Shown: piece by piece, positions 50,440-61,480 of the stretch
Layout: every line of letters starts with the position of its first letter
Position numbering within the stretch: the first letter of the stretch is position 1
From: Protea cynaroides
Lineage: Eukaryota; Streptophyta; Magnoliopsida; Proteales; Proteaceae
Assembly (NCBI GenBank): GCA_028583415.1
Contig: CM053267.1
Span: 23,630,478 to 23,694,477 of the forward strand
DNA: 64,000 bases
Direction of reading: 5' to 3'
Made by a program: the position numbers and the translations under genes
The notes under the pieces: generated by a model
The model's input: only the letters and a program-made list of their open reading frames with translations
What the model was told of the DNA's origin: nothing
Database searches by the model: none

Positions 50440-52364
50440 AATCTCCACCTGGCATGAATTCTGCAAACCACCTTCAAGAAGAACCCATTGACGTTGAGTC
50501 TGTAAACCCATTTCTGCCAAACCGCTACACCCAAACGGGCATAGCCTACACCCAGTCCGGGTATCCCACACAGCTCACCGCTGTACAAAGTGATGTGACT
50601 TTACCTCTTCCACTGCCACAGCATCACCGGAAAAATAACATCACACACAACCTGCTGCAACTCCAGATACACCTGGAACCCGAGCCTCTCACCTCTGCAC
50701 CTCCAGCGTAGACCTAGAGAACCGACTCCTCACTGCAACCCGCCAGTCCTTCTTTAACCCCTAGTGCAGCATCAACTGGCCATTATGTGCATCGTACAGA
50801 GATTCAATCCCGCCGTCAGATCCTGGAGAAAAACCTCCCTGATCTATCCAAATCCACAAATAGCTATCAACACCACATGTGATCCTACCACAAGTGAGAA
50901 TACCACATGTGATAAATCTCTGAGCCATTCTGTTGCTCAGTTCCACACCCAGAACCAAAGAGTAGCCCTACCATCGGCATACAGGCTTCACTGGCCATCA
51001 TCTCTAGCGACGTCTACCGACTCGGCACAGTCTCCACCTGAATCACACGACATCCAATCATGGACAAAAAAAAACATTTTTTTCTCCCAAAGCAACCGTG
51101 GGACACCAAAAAAAAATTTAAAAAAAAAAACTCACAAAAGTGTCATCATTACACTTTTGTTTTCCTTTTTTTTTTCAATCATGGAGAACCCAACGGAATC
51201 CAAATCGTCTCCTGCGGTCCTGCCGCCTACCAAGGGCAGGATTTCAGCCGGCCCACCCCCCAATGTATTGGCAAGCGGCCAGACTGATCCCCAAGCCCTT
51301 GGATCAGTCGCAGGAGCCTCCTGTCGCAGAAGACGATCTGAATCCGAACCCAACGTCTCACATGCGATAATGCATGTTTAGCTGCAAATTCCATTAGGTT
51401 CAGCGCCATTGAAACCTTTGATCTACTAACAAAGAAGACCACCTGTGCACCATAGTCGTTAGTCGGTGCCGCATTCACAGGAGACTCCCTAAGTCCCTTA
51501 CCAGAAACCTCATGATCGACGTGAGCATATCCTTCGGTATTCATGCATACCAAGGACCTCCTCTGTAACGCTACCGATACCAAGACCAACCGTTGGCACC
51601 CTGCTCCACCTGAATCCACCATCATCAGATCTGCCAAGACACTCTCTCTATTTCTGCTACCAGATTGGCACACTGATCCTCCGCCGCACTGCCATGGACC
51701 GAATTGAACAGCCCCTGATTCAGTCCCTGAATTTGGTGCATGCATGCACCCCTGCTGCCGTCAATCTTCGATTTGACTCCGGCCAATAACGTTGCCGTCA
51801 AGACCAAACCACGGAATGCCATCGATTCCTTGAGCCCCCTACTTACTGTAGGAACATCACCTGGAACCACTGCTCCAAGTGCATTATCGGCTACGATACC
51901 GATGGCAACACATGACCAGTCGGCGGTCCAACCACGATGGTTGCTGCAGTGGTTGCCTCTGCATGAACCCTAGGCCACGCAGTCATCCCTTCTCCTTGGC
52001 TAATAATCGAAACCCTAGCATCGAGATTCCCCATGACAGATTGATCATCTCCAAACCAGAAAGTGTTTGGCATCGTCGTAAATCTACGTTCACTTTCCCA
52101 CCGGTGTCCCCTTATGACCTCTTATTCACGCCGTCAAGGAACAACACATTGTCCCTGATCCCAGCAGCTTTCTGCTATTGAAAAACCATGCATCTCAGCT
52201 TCCAACAGCATAGAATCTGTAGTACTCCCACTCACGATATCATAAACCCTAATCGTGGTTTCTTTTTTTCTTTTTTCTTTTTTTGTTCTTCTTCTTTTTC
52301 TTCATACTTTCCACGCACCTCCTTCAAATCAGTGATCGATCTGCGGAACTTGGCTCTTACCACT

Positions 52365-52680
52365 TGTTAGGATCGGAGATGCAAACAAGAAGAAAAATAC
52401 GAAGATTAACGTGTTTCAACACCCCATTGTGGGATGCCTACGTCCACGGAGAAAAAAGAGAATACAACTCTCCACCTGACAGAGTGTTCTCCTCTGTCAG
52501 CTTCACGACTGTCACCCAGCCTTACCTAGGGTTTTTCCCACAGAGACAATATATATAGGGATCCCTAGAAACCCTAATTCTCACATAATTATAGATTTAC
52601 CCCGTACATGTAGTAAACCCTCATACAAGTACAATCCAGTAACAATGTAGACCCCACAGAATACAAGACACAACCCAACA
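52365..52680 (-). repeat. LTR of the nested element (5' LTR by strand)
   Basis: 316 bp; it ends cacaacccaaca on the + strand, i.e. begins TGTTGGGTTGTG on the minus strand. Confidence 0.88.
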
Positions 52681-53337
52681 CTTGTACTTCACATTCTGGC
52701 TGGTCTTGGTATAAACTGGGATTCCTTTGTTACTACTATATCAACAAGAATAGATGATGTTTCAGTAATGGATCTATTGGGCATGCTCCTTACCCATGAA
52801 ATTTGAATTGAGCAAAGTCATGTTGTCGCTGCACCTGAGGCAAATACAGCATCCACGAACCAAAACAAGTCAAATAGTGGACATCAGCAAACCAATCTTA
52901 CTCCATCATCACAGTCTTCTTGGGGTCGTGGACGTGGTAGAGGATGGAAATCAAATTATGGTTACACTCCAGGTTCATCTAACCAATGAATGCCATGTCA
53001 AGTATGTGGACGTACTAATCACATTGTTGTTTATTGCTATCATCAGTATGACCAATCCTATTCTCAATCACCAAGTCTGCCTAATGCATTTGTGGCAAAT
53101 GTGGCTACATTGACACCAATACAACCCCAAAATGACATGTGGTATCCTGATTTGAGAGCTACTAATCATATAATTTCCAAAGTCGGCAATATGAATATTA
53201 ATACCGAATACCAGAGTTCGGATCAAATTAATGTAGGAAATGGCCAAGGTCTAGAAATTCTTAATATTGGTTCTTTTTCTATTCCCTCCTCCACTCGTCC
53301 TCCATTCACACAATATTTTACATGTCCTCATATATAA

Positions 53338-53761
53338 TCATGTTCATATTAAAAGGGTATTTTTGAAAATACTAAAACCTAAGAGGGGATTTGTGAATCC
53401 ACTGAAGAAAGAGCAGAATCTAACTCAGTGCACATGAAACAGACCAACGGAAAAATTCTCGCCATCTAGTTTGTAGGAATTTTTTTTTAGTTCCCAACAT
53501 TTTATGAACCTCATCTTGTCCATGGGACGAGGGACCCACTGATAGGAGTAGGAACCACACTCATGGACGACAACTTCCAGACATTCTGCGCCCTAATAGC
53601 ATAAACATGGATCGAACTCTAGCACCCCTAAGTGCTACAAGGGGTGCAGCCTCGGCTCAATGCTTGCCGTGAGTACAAGCATTAATTCAACGATTAAAAC
53701 ACAATGGATGCTACATAAAGAAATGGATGAAGAGTTGCAAGTGATCCAATCTTCCATTTCA
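53338..53761. other. Spacer after the copia remnant
   Basis: Decayed sequence without a supported frame. The first ~150 bases may still be copia-derived. Confidence 0.4.
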
Positions 53762-54183
53762 AATAGTTTTTAACTCCCGAAATAGTTCAGCCATTTCCCC
53801 CAAGTGCTGCGAACGCTCATCGAGATTTCCAACCTGAGAAGCATCCTCAGGCGCAAGACTCCTGCAACACAAAACCCCGATCCAAACTCCTGGGCTGCAG
53901 CTAAAATGGAGATGCTGAAGCCCCTTGATCACACCAATAGCAATGCGGTGCCGAATTTCCCAGCTGAGTTTCCCAGCTGAGTTGAAGCTGGATCCCCGTA
54001 CTCCATTCATAGCATCTTCAAGGCCACCAGTGGGGACGTAATCATATACCAAAGACAAGCAAAAGTTTACCAACATATGCCCATAAACTCACTTGACCGA
54101 TTTGCTTTCTATCTCTAGGCAACCTTTCTGAAAGGGTTCGTGCCTCTTCATAGCAAACGCAAATCCCCCATCAAGAACAGCGA
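53762..54183 (-). pseudogene. CORYNE-like receptor-kinase fragment
   Basis: Pieces of a plant kinase N-lobe on the minus strand: VLDGGFAFAMKRHEPFQ (lysine region, about 54183-54130), then after a stop and frameshift SLVYDYVPTGGLEDAMN and WEIRHRIAIGVIKGLQHLHF. The combination recalls the CORYNE (CRN) pseudokinase of stem-cell signalling (family recall). The catalytic loop should follow HLHFSCSP but is replaced by unrelated residues to the stop. A 12-bp tandem duplication (ttcccagctgag, about 53957-53980) adds residues inside the fragment. Not functional. Confidence 0.55.
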
Positions 54184-54473
54184 TGTCGATAGCTTGGCTT
54201 GGAAGAGGTTCTTCACTTCAAGACGTGCTCCTTTGAATCCTAGACCTCCCATTATAAGCATAACCTTATGTTGTTGCTTTGTGACCAGCTGAGATCACCA
54301 CCTTAAGATTCGGGAAACCCACTCCTAAATCCGGCCTTTATCTTAGTGAGGGAAGATAGCCATGCCACCCCGTCACTTTAGGCAATCTACGACCACCCTT
54401 TATTAGAGTAAAGGCGCGACTACTCATTCTTAGGCATGTTCATCCTCGCGCCTTACCTTTGCTTCGTCACTTC

Positions 54474-54592
54474 AGTGAGATTATATGAGCAAATGCCTGA
54501 ACCAAAATATGTCATTGCTATGGGAGCCTGTACTATTACGGGAGGGATGTTCAGTACCGATTCTTATAGTACTATTCGGGGAGTCGATAAGA
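54474..54592 (+). pseudogene. ndhK: Chloroplast ndhK fragment (NUPT)
   Basis: VRLYEQMPEPKYVIAMGACT and ITGGMFSTDSYSTIRGVDK are nearly the full-length internal segment of the plastid NAD(P)H dehydrogenase subunit K, including a cysteine that binds its Fe-S cluster. Only about 118 bp are present and neither end of the gene is included. DNA identity to plastid ndhK looks high with a few substitutions, so this is a short nuclear insertion of plastid DNA. Confidence 0.85.
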
Positions 54593-55530
54593 CACTTTCC
54601 ATTAGAATTGGTTCCAGTCAACTGGTGGTTGTCTATTGAAAGAGCAATTTGAAGAGTCTTGGGATCAATCTTAGGAGTAAAGACCATGGGGCCTTGGAGA
54701 TTCGGGGTTCTGCTCATTTAACGGAGAATCAATCTCACTAAGCAAGAAAAAAGAATGGCAATAACCCAATTAAAATACCAAACAAAATGCTAAGGCATAT
54801 CCTCCTAAGACTATATATTCTTAAAATCAGGAACCCTAGATGCAGATGGAGACTTTATAGGGATTCTCTCAGTCATTTCTTCTTGTCATTGTGTTGTATG
54901 AATAAAGAAGAACATAAACAAACCAAACAATTTTAGGTTTTTATGGTTTAAATGGCTTTTGTATCTTCTCTTTGTAGGTTGATGTGGCTCAACTGCCACA
55001 TCAGCATAAGATGCATGGTTAGTTCTACTTTATACTAGATAATCACCCCTGATGGGCTAGAATGGTGGTTACACACAACTAGTATACGAGGGTCCTGGTC
55101 TCAGGAATATATTGAGAGACTTTAGAGATCAGAGAACAACTCTCAATTACAATTGGATTCCCATTGCCGGAAGCATCATCAAAGTTTGACCGGATATGAT
55201 AGCAAAGCAGTAGATCCTTCTTGGCTTCATGTGAGGTAAGTGAATACTTACCTTATGCAGTACATTGTTGCTTGTTTATCTCACATATGGTGTCAGAGCA
55301 GGTCTGTTACCGCTCTAGTCACTCTGAAATTCTAGTCATTGATCTTGCGGGAGTTAGTTATTATGTTTATATTTCTCTGTGGACCGACCCTGTTGCATAA
55401 AGAACCGATTTAGTATTTGGGTCGCTAGGTTTGTAGCCACCTTAAGTTGCCATCCCTGTGGACGGCGAACAATGATTGTGGCACTTTTCTCTCATCTACG
55501 TATCTCGGAGATAAAGTAAAAAAAAATTAA
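54593..55530. other. Spacer with an LTR-like end and PBS-like site
   Basis: TGGTGTCAGAGCAGG at about 55289-55303 resembles an initiator tRNA-Met primer site and follows tctcaca, like an LTR end. A matching LTR start or second copy was not found, so this may be a truncated element. No gene supported. Confidence 0.35.
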
Positions 55531-56273
55531 GGGAAATTTATTTGTACCACCCTTGGACATAGGTCCAAATACAATTACTATCCTAAAGTTCACAACAATT
55601 ACTCATACTATCTTTAATTTCCAAACCTTGTTACACACACCCCCTCTCGGTTAGAAATTTTCTATTAGTTGCTGATGTCAGCACACCCTCAACATTTGAA
55701 AGTAAACAATACCCTCATGCATAAGGCTATAAAGGTCTACATTGCCCTTTTGTAAAATAAAAAGACAAAAATACCACTACTGGCCTCCCCCTCACTATCT
55801 GGTGTTCGTTCCTCTCACCCTCCCCTCCCTCGCATCCATTCCCCTCACCCAGCCCACCTTGTCCCTCTCCCTTCACCTTCTTCTTCCTCGTCCAATACCC
55901 CCTGCCTTTGCATACGAGCCCAAACTCAAATGCGACATTAGTCATGCTTGAAATATAGTCAAAATCTCTAAATTGGAGCACAATTTTCCTCAATTAGTAG
56001 TGGTTGAAGGTGGGAATATATCAACGGTGTCATCAACCTTCTGAAGATTGCTTCTCTTAATTCCTTTGCATTGCAATGATACTGAACAGCCAAAACTGAG
56101 ATGTAGAAAAAGAGCCATAGTTGATGAATAATTATCGCAAACAACAAATAGACGAAATAAAAGGCTATCTCCCCCATCCACAAATTCAAATGTCAAAAAC
56201 TATTGATCCTTGATGACAATATCATTGCTTGTACAGGTCATCTTCTTCTTCTTCTTCTTCTTCTTCTTCTTCT

Positions 56274-56330
<57 letters not shown>

Positions 56331-56634
56331 ATACACACACAACCCACATACCTTGGAGACACAAAAAATAGAGCCTCTGCCTCATTCTTCTTAGTTGTCT
56401 CATCTTGTGCAAAAAAGGTCTACATATCCAATGATTGGTTTTTAAATCTATATGGGTTTGGGAGGGTTAATTTGGTCATTTCATCTTTAATTGCTTGTAA
56501 ATGCAACAAGGGTAAAGTTGATATTTAATTTTTATATTTAACATTGTTAGTCAACAGAGTGCGGTTGTAATTGTTGTGAACTTTAAGGTAGTTGTATTTA
56601 GACCTATGTCCAGGGTGGTACTAATAAATTTCCC
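55531..56634. mobile_element. 1.1-kb long-TIR element
   Basis: The left end, GGGAAATTTATTTGTACCACC, and right end (ggtggtactaataaatttccc) pair over about 75 bp, including 'gacataggtccaaatacaa' and 'aagttcacaacaattac'. No transposase. It contains a (CTT)n(CT)n microsatellite at 56240-56327 and no protein-like frame. Same architecture as 5841-7188 and 15426-16966. Flanks do not give a clear target duplication. Confidence 0.72.
56240..56327. repeat. (CTT)n(CT)n microsatellite
   Basis: CTT units pass directly into CT units and yield poly-Ser/Leu or Arg/Glu frames. Confidence 0.95.
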
Positions 56635-56670
56635 AAAATATGTGTAGTGTTGAATGGTTGAAGACTACGA

Positions 56671-57238
56671 GTTTGGTTGCAAGGGGAATTGAAGGGAAGG
56701 GAAACTTAAAAATGAAACTTTTATAGTTGTAAGACAAGATGATTGTATAAACTATCTAAATTTCTCAACATGTAGCTGAGTCAGTAAGGAGCCTACGCCT
56801 AAAGAAGTGAAAGGTACTGAGTTTGATTCTTCGTACTCCCTTAGGGCCACTCACATGAGGTGTTAAGTGCTCTTTCTTTCTTGTTATGGGTGAAAATAGA
56901 ATGGTTCTCATTCAATCCCGGAATGACCTGATCCATGTGGTTGTGGGGTCATTATAGGCCTACGGAATTAGTCAGGCCAAAAGTCTGGATGCCCATCTGT
57001 TAACAACAAAAAAAAAATGAAAAATTTATAAGATATAAAATTTATTTTACTTTTTAATGTAAGGGATTTTTTTTTCTTAAATACATGGGATTTGGATACA
57101 ACCTAAAGTGTAAATTAATAAGTAAACATGGAATGGTTTTGAAACAATATATAATAGCATGTGTAGTAATTATTACAAAATTTTCATTTTAACATTTAAA
57201 TATTTTACTTCCTTTCCCCCTTCAATTCCCCTTCAATC
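56671..57238. mobile_element. MITE with TTGCAAGGGGAATT ends, second copy, split by a SINE
   Basis: Inverted relative of 3513-3861. The left end, GTTTGGTTGCAAGGGGAATT, and right end, ttcaattccccttcaatcaa, match it, and its inner segments align to copy 1 when a 246-bp insertion is removed. Confidence 0.65.
56772..57018 (+). mobile_element. tRNA-derived SINE candidate
   Basis: Pol III-type boxes: A box TAGCTGAGTCAG (56773 on) and B box gagtttgattc (about 56819) about 45 bp apart. A 150-bp body and a terminal (A)n at 57005-57017 follow. Its borders are set independently by alignment to the uninterrupted MITE at 3513-3861. Confidence 0.7.
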
Positions 57239-57573
57239 AATCAGAATCTACCTGTTTTGGACTTTTGGACGGTTGTGGGAAGACCGGCCTTATAACCATC
57301 TCCGGTTGCTGCCGAACCACTGTCGGCTATGCCAGAGTTTTCTGGTGAGCGTTTGGGTCGGTCGTATGATGTGTTCATGTAGAAGACATTGCTGTAACCT
57401 TAGAGAAGTGGGGTGGCATTCTTTTGTAAATAGAATGCATCGTTTAGGACATTTTTGCTCTTTTATGCACCTAATAACATAAATAAATTTAAGAAAAATG
57501 AGTTATTTAATACGGTTATAAGAGATAACTGATCCCATGTTTTTTCTTTTTTATTGGGAAGGGGGGGTGGGGC
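57239..57573. other. Spacer, no gene seen
   Basis: A 107-codon + strand frame (57159-57482) has Trp/Arg-rich composition but no recognised motif. Confidence 0.4.
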
Positions 57574-57582
57574 CCTTGCGGG

Positions 57583-57813
57583 GATTCAAATCCTTTCCTC
57601 CTAAAGTTTTGGGAGGAGGGGCGGCGACCTGGCTAGATGGTCGACACCTGGGCTCGAGTGAATCCGAGCCTTTCATCCGAGCCAACACCCCTTTGTCTGC
57701 TTGGCTTGTCAGCTCGGATAGAGGGTTCGGATTCATCCAAACCCCAGGTGTCGACCATCTAGTCAAGTCACCACCCCTCCTCCCGAACCTCTGAGAAGAG
57801 AGAATGTGGATCC
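57583..57813. mobile_element. Foldback MITE, family 1, copy 5
   Basis: The left arm, GATTCAAATCCTTTCCTCC...GGGAGGAGGGGCGGCGACC, and the inverted right arm (ccacccctcctcccgaacctctgag...) enclose ggtcgacacctgg/ccaggtgtcgacc and gagccgacaa-type pairs. Flanks ccttgcggg (57574-57582) and ccttggggg (57814-57822) match 8 of 9. Confidence 0.78.
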
Positions 57814-58084
57814 CCTTGGGGGTGATACGTATCCCATGTTTTTCGTTATTGTGATTTTTTTTTTTTTTTTTTGGGGGGTTAAAAAATGTAATGATGACTT
57901 GTTGTTGTATTGATTATAATAGTTGCAAAAAAGATATGACAGGGTAACATGATCAGTTTTTTTTTTTTTTATCTGATTTAGGGTTGAGTTTTAGTTGGTT
58001 TGGTTCTGGTCTGAATCATTAGGAAAACCATTTCTGGTTTGAACCAATTTTTTACACTTGTTTGAATCAGATCCCAATCTGGTT

Positions 58085-58254
58085 GGACTGGGATCCTTCG
58101 TAGTGAGGCCACTCCTGCATTGAGGATCCCATCCACTCAAAGTGGATCCGTGTACATCTCGATGCACTTTGAGTGGATCGGGATATATGCCGATCTACTT
58201 TAAGTGGGTAGGATCCTCGCTACAAGGTTGTCTCACTACAGAAGATCTTTTTCC
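58085..58254. mobile_element. Foldback MITE, family 2 (170 bp)
   Basis: GGATCCTTCGTAGTGAGGCC and the reverse complement of the right end (AGATCTTCTGTAGTGAGACA) pair. An inner cactttgagtggatc motif is repeated in both orientations. Flanks aatctggtt (58076-58084) and gatctggtt (58255-58263) match 8 of 9, again a Mutator-like 9-bp duplication. Confidence 0.7.
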
Positions 58255-58263
58255 GATCTGGTT

Positions 58264-59293
58264 TGCTTTGACCCTTTTTTGTGTTTCTAGTTTTGTTTGA
58301 GCCAGCTGCGGTTTGGTTCTTTTTTGAACTGGTTTTCTAGTTCACTTAATAAAATGCCTTCAAGTGCTTTATTTTGTGTGTTTTTGGTGATTCTTCGAGC
58401 GTACCTAGGGTTTTTTGATGCGCTCTTCAGTGTTGTATAGTCCATGACTTTTAGTTTTGTCATGGAGCACTGATGTAACCATATTGCGTCACTTTGGATA
58501 CCCCATGACAATTCAGAACGTCACTATTAAGAAATGTTTTTCACTTTATGAATTGTTTACCTACATATTATGTGATAAAACTGTGGAATCCATGCATGTG
58601 TCACATAAAGTTTTCTGTGACACACTAAAGATATCGGTATATGATGCAAGTTTATTTACCACATTTCCACTGAGGGATTTAATTGTTGCGAGTCCATAAA
58701 ACTTAGTAACAGTGATAGTTTTGTAAATGAATTTCTTTGGCATCATGGACATTGGCACTTATCCCTAAAAGGAAGTAGTCAATATTTATGTATGAGTTAG
58801 GAAAAGGTGGAATGCACAACATTTAGATGAAAGGAATTCTTAAGGCCCAAAGGTAAGAGATTCTTTTTGTCTTGAATGTGATGCACTTTAGTCTTATTGG
58901 TTAAGATACCGACCTTACAAATTATAGTCTTTGCCTAAAGGTAGACCATGAGGAGTTTGGTTTGCTTACTAAAATTATCAACATGGGTTGACATTAGCAC
59001 TTAGGTAACAATTTGTGGTGAGTTACAGCCTTTACCCAAAGGTAGCTAGGTTGTAGAAAACTACATTTTGTCACTGACTAAGCATGGGCTTCTTCATAAA
59101 GCAGTTATTAAGCATGTCAAGTTTATCTTTTTTAGTTAAAGCTTGAGAACCAATTTAGGTTTCCTGTGTTGGTTGGGAACAACTATGCCTATTGGAAGTT
59201 TTAGATGACCTTACCCTTGGGTGTATGGATTTGTTTATGGACGCTAGTAAGCAAGAGCCATTTGTTCTCACTGTTTTTTTATTTTTTTTTATA

Positions 59294-59379
<86 letters not shown>

Positions 59380-60248
59380 AGGTAATCACCTAAAGTTAAA
59401 TCTCATTAAGGCCAATATAAGTAAGTCTGTTAGACAGTCCATTCTTAAGAGTACTATTGTACAGGATTATCTAATGGCAATTGGCAATTATTTTATGAAA
59501 ACCAAAAAATCCATTGTTAGTACCCCTATAAAGGAAGTTCAACTCCCTAGAGTACAATGGCTGCACAGACGTGCATGGGTGCGTCATGATGGTAAGGGGT
59601 ATAACAACTCTGTTTTAAGTTTATTTTGGTAAATACTCATCACAGTTATTAGTGGATTGACTTTGGCTCTACAAGCCATATTACCAATACTATGTAGGCT
59701 TTCTAGACACAAGGCCACCAAAGAAAAATGAGAGGAGCACCTACTCAAGAAATCAGGTGCAAGTTCAAGTAGAGGTTATTGTAGTCTATACACCTATCAT
59801 GCAATCTAGATTTATACTAAAATTGGCAAAATGTTTTATATTCTATCTTGTTCCAAGAACCTTGTATCTGTTTCAAGATTGACACCTATAATTGGTAATG
59901 TGTTTTAACTTCAGTTATATCGAAACAATAATTTAGTAGGCTTTGGTTCACTTTTGGATGGTTTGTATTGATCACATTTTGATCGAGTTTTGGAAGTAAG
60001 TTGTTTACTTCCTTTAATAGTATTGGAATTAAGAGATCAATTGTGAGTGAGAATCCAAACTATGACACTAGAGATTAGGTAAAATCTCTATATATAAACT
60101 CAAAAGTTTAGTGATTAATGGAATCCTAGATACCCTAGATTTCTTAGATTTTGGTACTTGTGAACTGCATTAAGAATATGCATACCAACAAGTTTTAGAA
60201 GATTACTAGACGTAATTCTGAGATACTTGAAATCATACATTAGGACAT
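58264..60248. other. Spacer with copia-like debris
   Basis: Near 59160-59200 the + strand reads PVLVGNNYAYWK, reminiscent of a copia gag start. 58880-59080 repeats 'cctttacccaaaggtag'-type phrases like copia leaders. A (TA)n microsatellite is at 59301-59376. No intact gene. Confidence 0.4.
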
Positions 60249-61165
60249 TGTAAGCACCCCATTTTTGTCATCCCAGCTAAACAAAGTCATGCTGGTGTGT
60301 GGACAACAAAAGGAAGAAAGGTGATCGAAAGTTTGGATTCTTGACTGTGAATTTGAGGAAGTTTTCAATGGGTCTGTGAATTTGAGGAAGTTTTCAATGG
60401 GTCCACAGCAAGGTCATGGGTTATAATTTTGCATGGATGCATAGGTCATAGAATTATCTTCGAAACGAGACCAGAATTGCTCAATTTCGATATCAAATGA
60501 GGAAGATATGACCATTTTAGTCAAATGATACATATGAGGGAGGTTTATGAAATTATTATAAATAATCCTAGGGGCCTTTATGCAAATTATCCTAAGTTGG
60601 ATTGTTTGAATTTCAAATCATCATATCTTGATCATCCGACATCGGATTCAGATGATTCCAAGACCATTATTCTTCATTCATGATGTTCTACAAAGTGGAC
60701 GTAAAAAATCCCAGGTAGAAGTCACCAGTGGGTCCCATGCAAGCTTGCATGCAAAATTATCGTCAGAACTTCAAAGCTGCATATCTTTTCCGTTCTACAT
60801 CGGATTCAGGTGATTCCAGTTCATGTATTCCTCATTTTTAATGTTCTACAAAATGAACGCAAAAAATTTGGAATAGAGGCCATCGGAAAATTCCATGCGG
60901 GATGACAGCGGAAATGACCCATGAAATGACAAGGAGAGAAAACCCAGTTAATTTCAATTAATCCAGTCAACTCAGTTCAAGCCGTTTTGGTCCAACCTAG
61001 CTCAACCCATATCGGTTTAACTCGGGCCAACCAAAGTCGGTCTCAACCCGTTTCGAACCGGTTCATCCATGTGCATAGTATTTATATATTATATATATTG
61101 TATACTATACATATATGTATGTTATTAAATATATGTGTATATAATATATATTATTATATATAAGA

Positions 61166-61480
61166 GATAAAATCTAAAAGATCTTGGAGAAGAAAAAGGA
61201 AAGAGGAGAGAGAGAAGACGTGAAAGAGAAGGAGGCTTTAAGGTTGAGATGAAATCTAAAAGATCTTGGAGAAGAAAAAGGAAAGAAGAGAGAGAGGAGA
61301 CGTGAAAGAGAAGGAGGCTTTAGGGTTGAGATGAAATCTAAAATATCTTGGAGAAGAAAAAAGAAAGAGGAGAGAGAGAGACGTGAAAGAGAAGGAGGCT
61401 TTAGGGTTGAGATGAAATCTAAAAGATCTTGGAGAAGAAAAAGAAAAGAGGGGAGAGGGAGACGTGAAAGAGAAGGGGTT
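61166..61480. repeat. Tandem array of about 81-bp GA-rich units
   Basis: Four units each begin gatgaaatctaaaagatcttgg (about 61166, 61248, 61329, 61410) and include gacgtgaaagagaaggagg. Purine-rich sequence continues to about 61840, giving a spurious Ser/Phe-rich minus-strand frame. Confidence 0.9.

Larger units (their letters stand above)
50106..52680 (-). mobile_element. Non-autonomous LTR element, antisense in copia gag
   Basis: 2575 bp with LTR copies 50106-50439 and 52365-52680 and an exact 5-bp target duplication CTTGT (50101-50105, 52681-52685). Orientation is minus: TGGTAAGAGCC, a slightly deleted initiator tRNA-Met primer site, lies inside the right LTR, and a purine tract (AGGTGGAGATT on the minus strand) inside the left one. 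The 1.9-kb interior has no gag or pol motif, only broken minus-strand frames (for example 51227-51745 and 51625-51870). LARD-like by structure. Confidence 0.85.
49546..53337 (+). pseudogene. Copia gag-protease remnant, split by an LTR element
   Basis: From ATG 49546 the sequence reads like a copia gag (Ser-rich start, FDPSNYLLW, then AYAAWIYQDQLLLGWILSSL), with stops in the frame. It breaks at 50105 and resumes at 52686 exactly in frame once the insertion and one 5-bp duplicate are removed. It then has a zinc knuckle CQVCGRTNHIVVYC and a protease-site remnant WYPDLRATNHI, where the catalytic DSG has become DLR. No integrase or RT follows, and no LTRs or primer site of this element are visible. 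Confidence 0.78.

Noticed and set aside
54481..54717. 78-codon minus-strand frame starting MSRTPNLQGP
   Set aside because: Two-fifths of it is antisense to the ndhK fragment; the rest is unrecognised.
59192..59632. 146-codon frame with a long Ile-Tyr repeat
   Set aside because: The middle is a (TA)n microsatellite; only weak copia debris flanks it.
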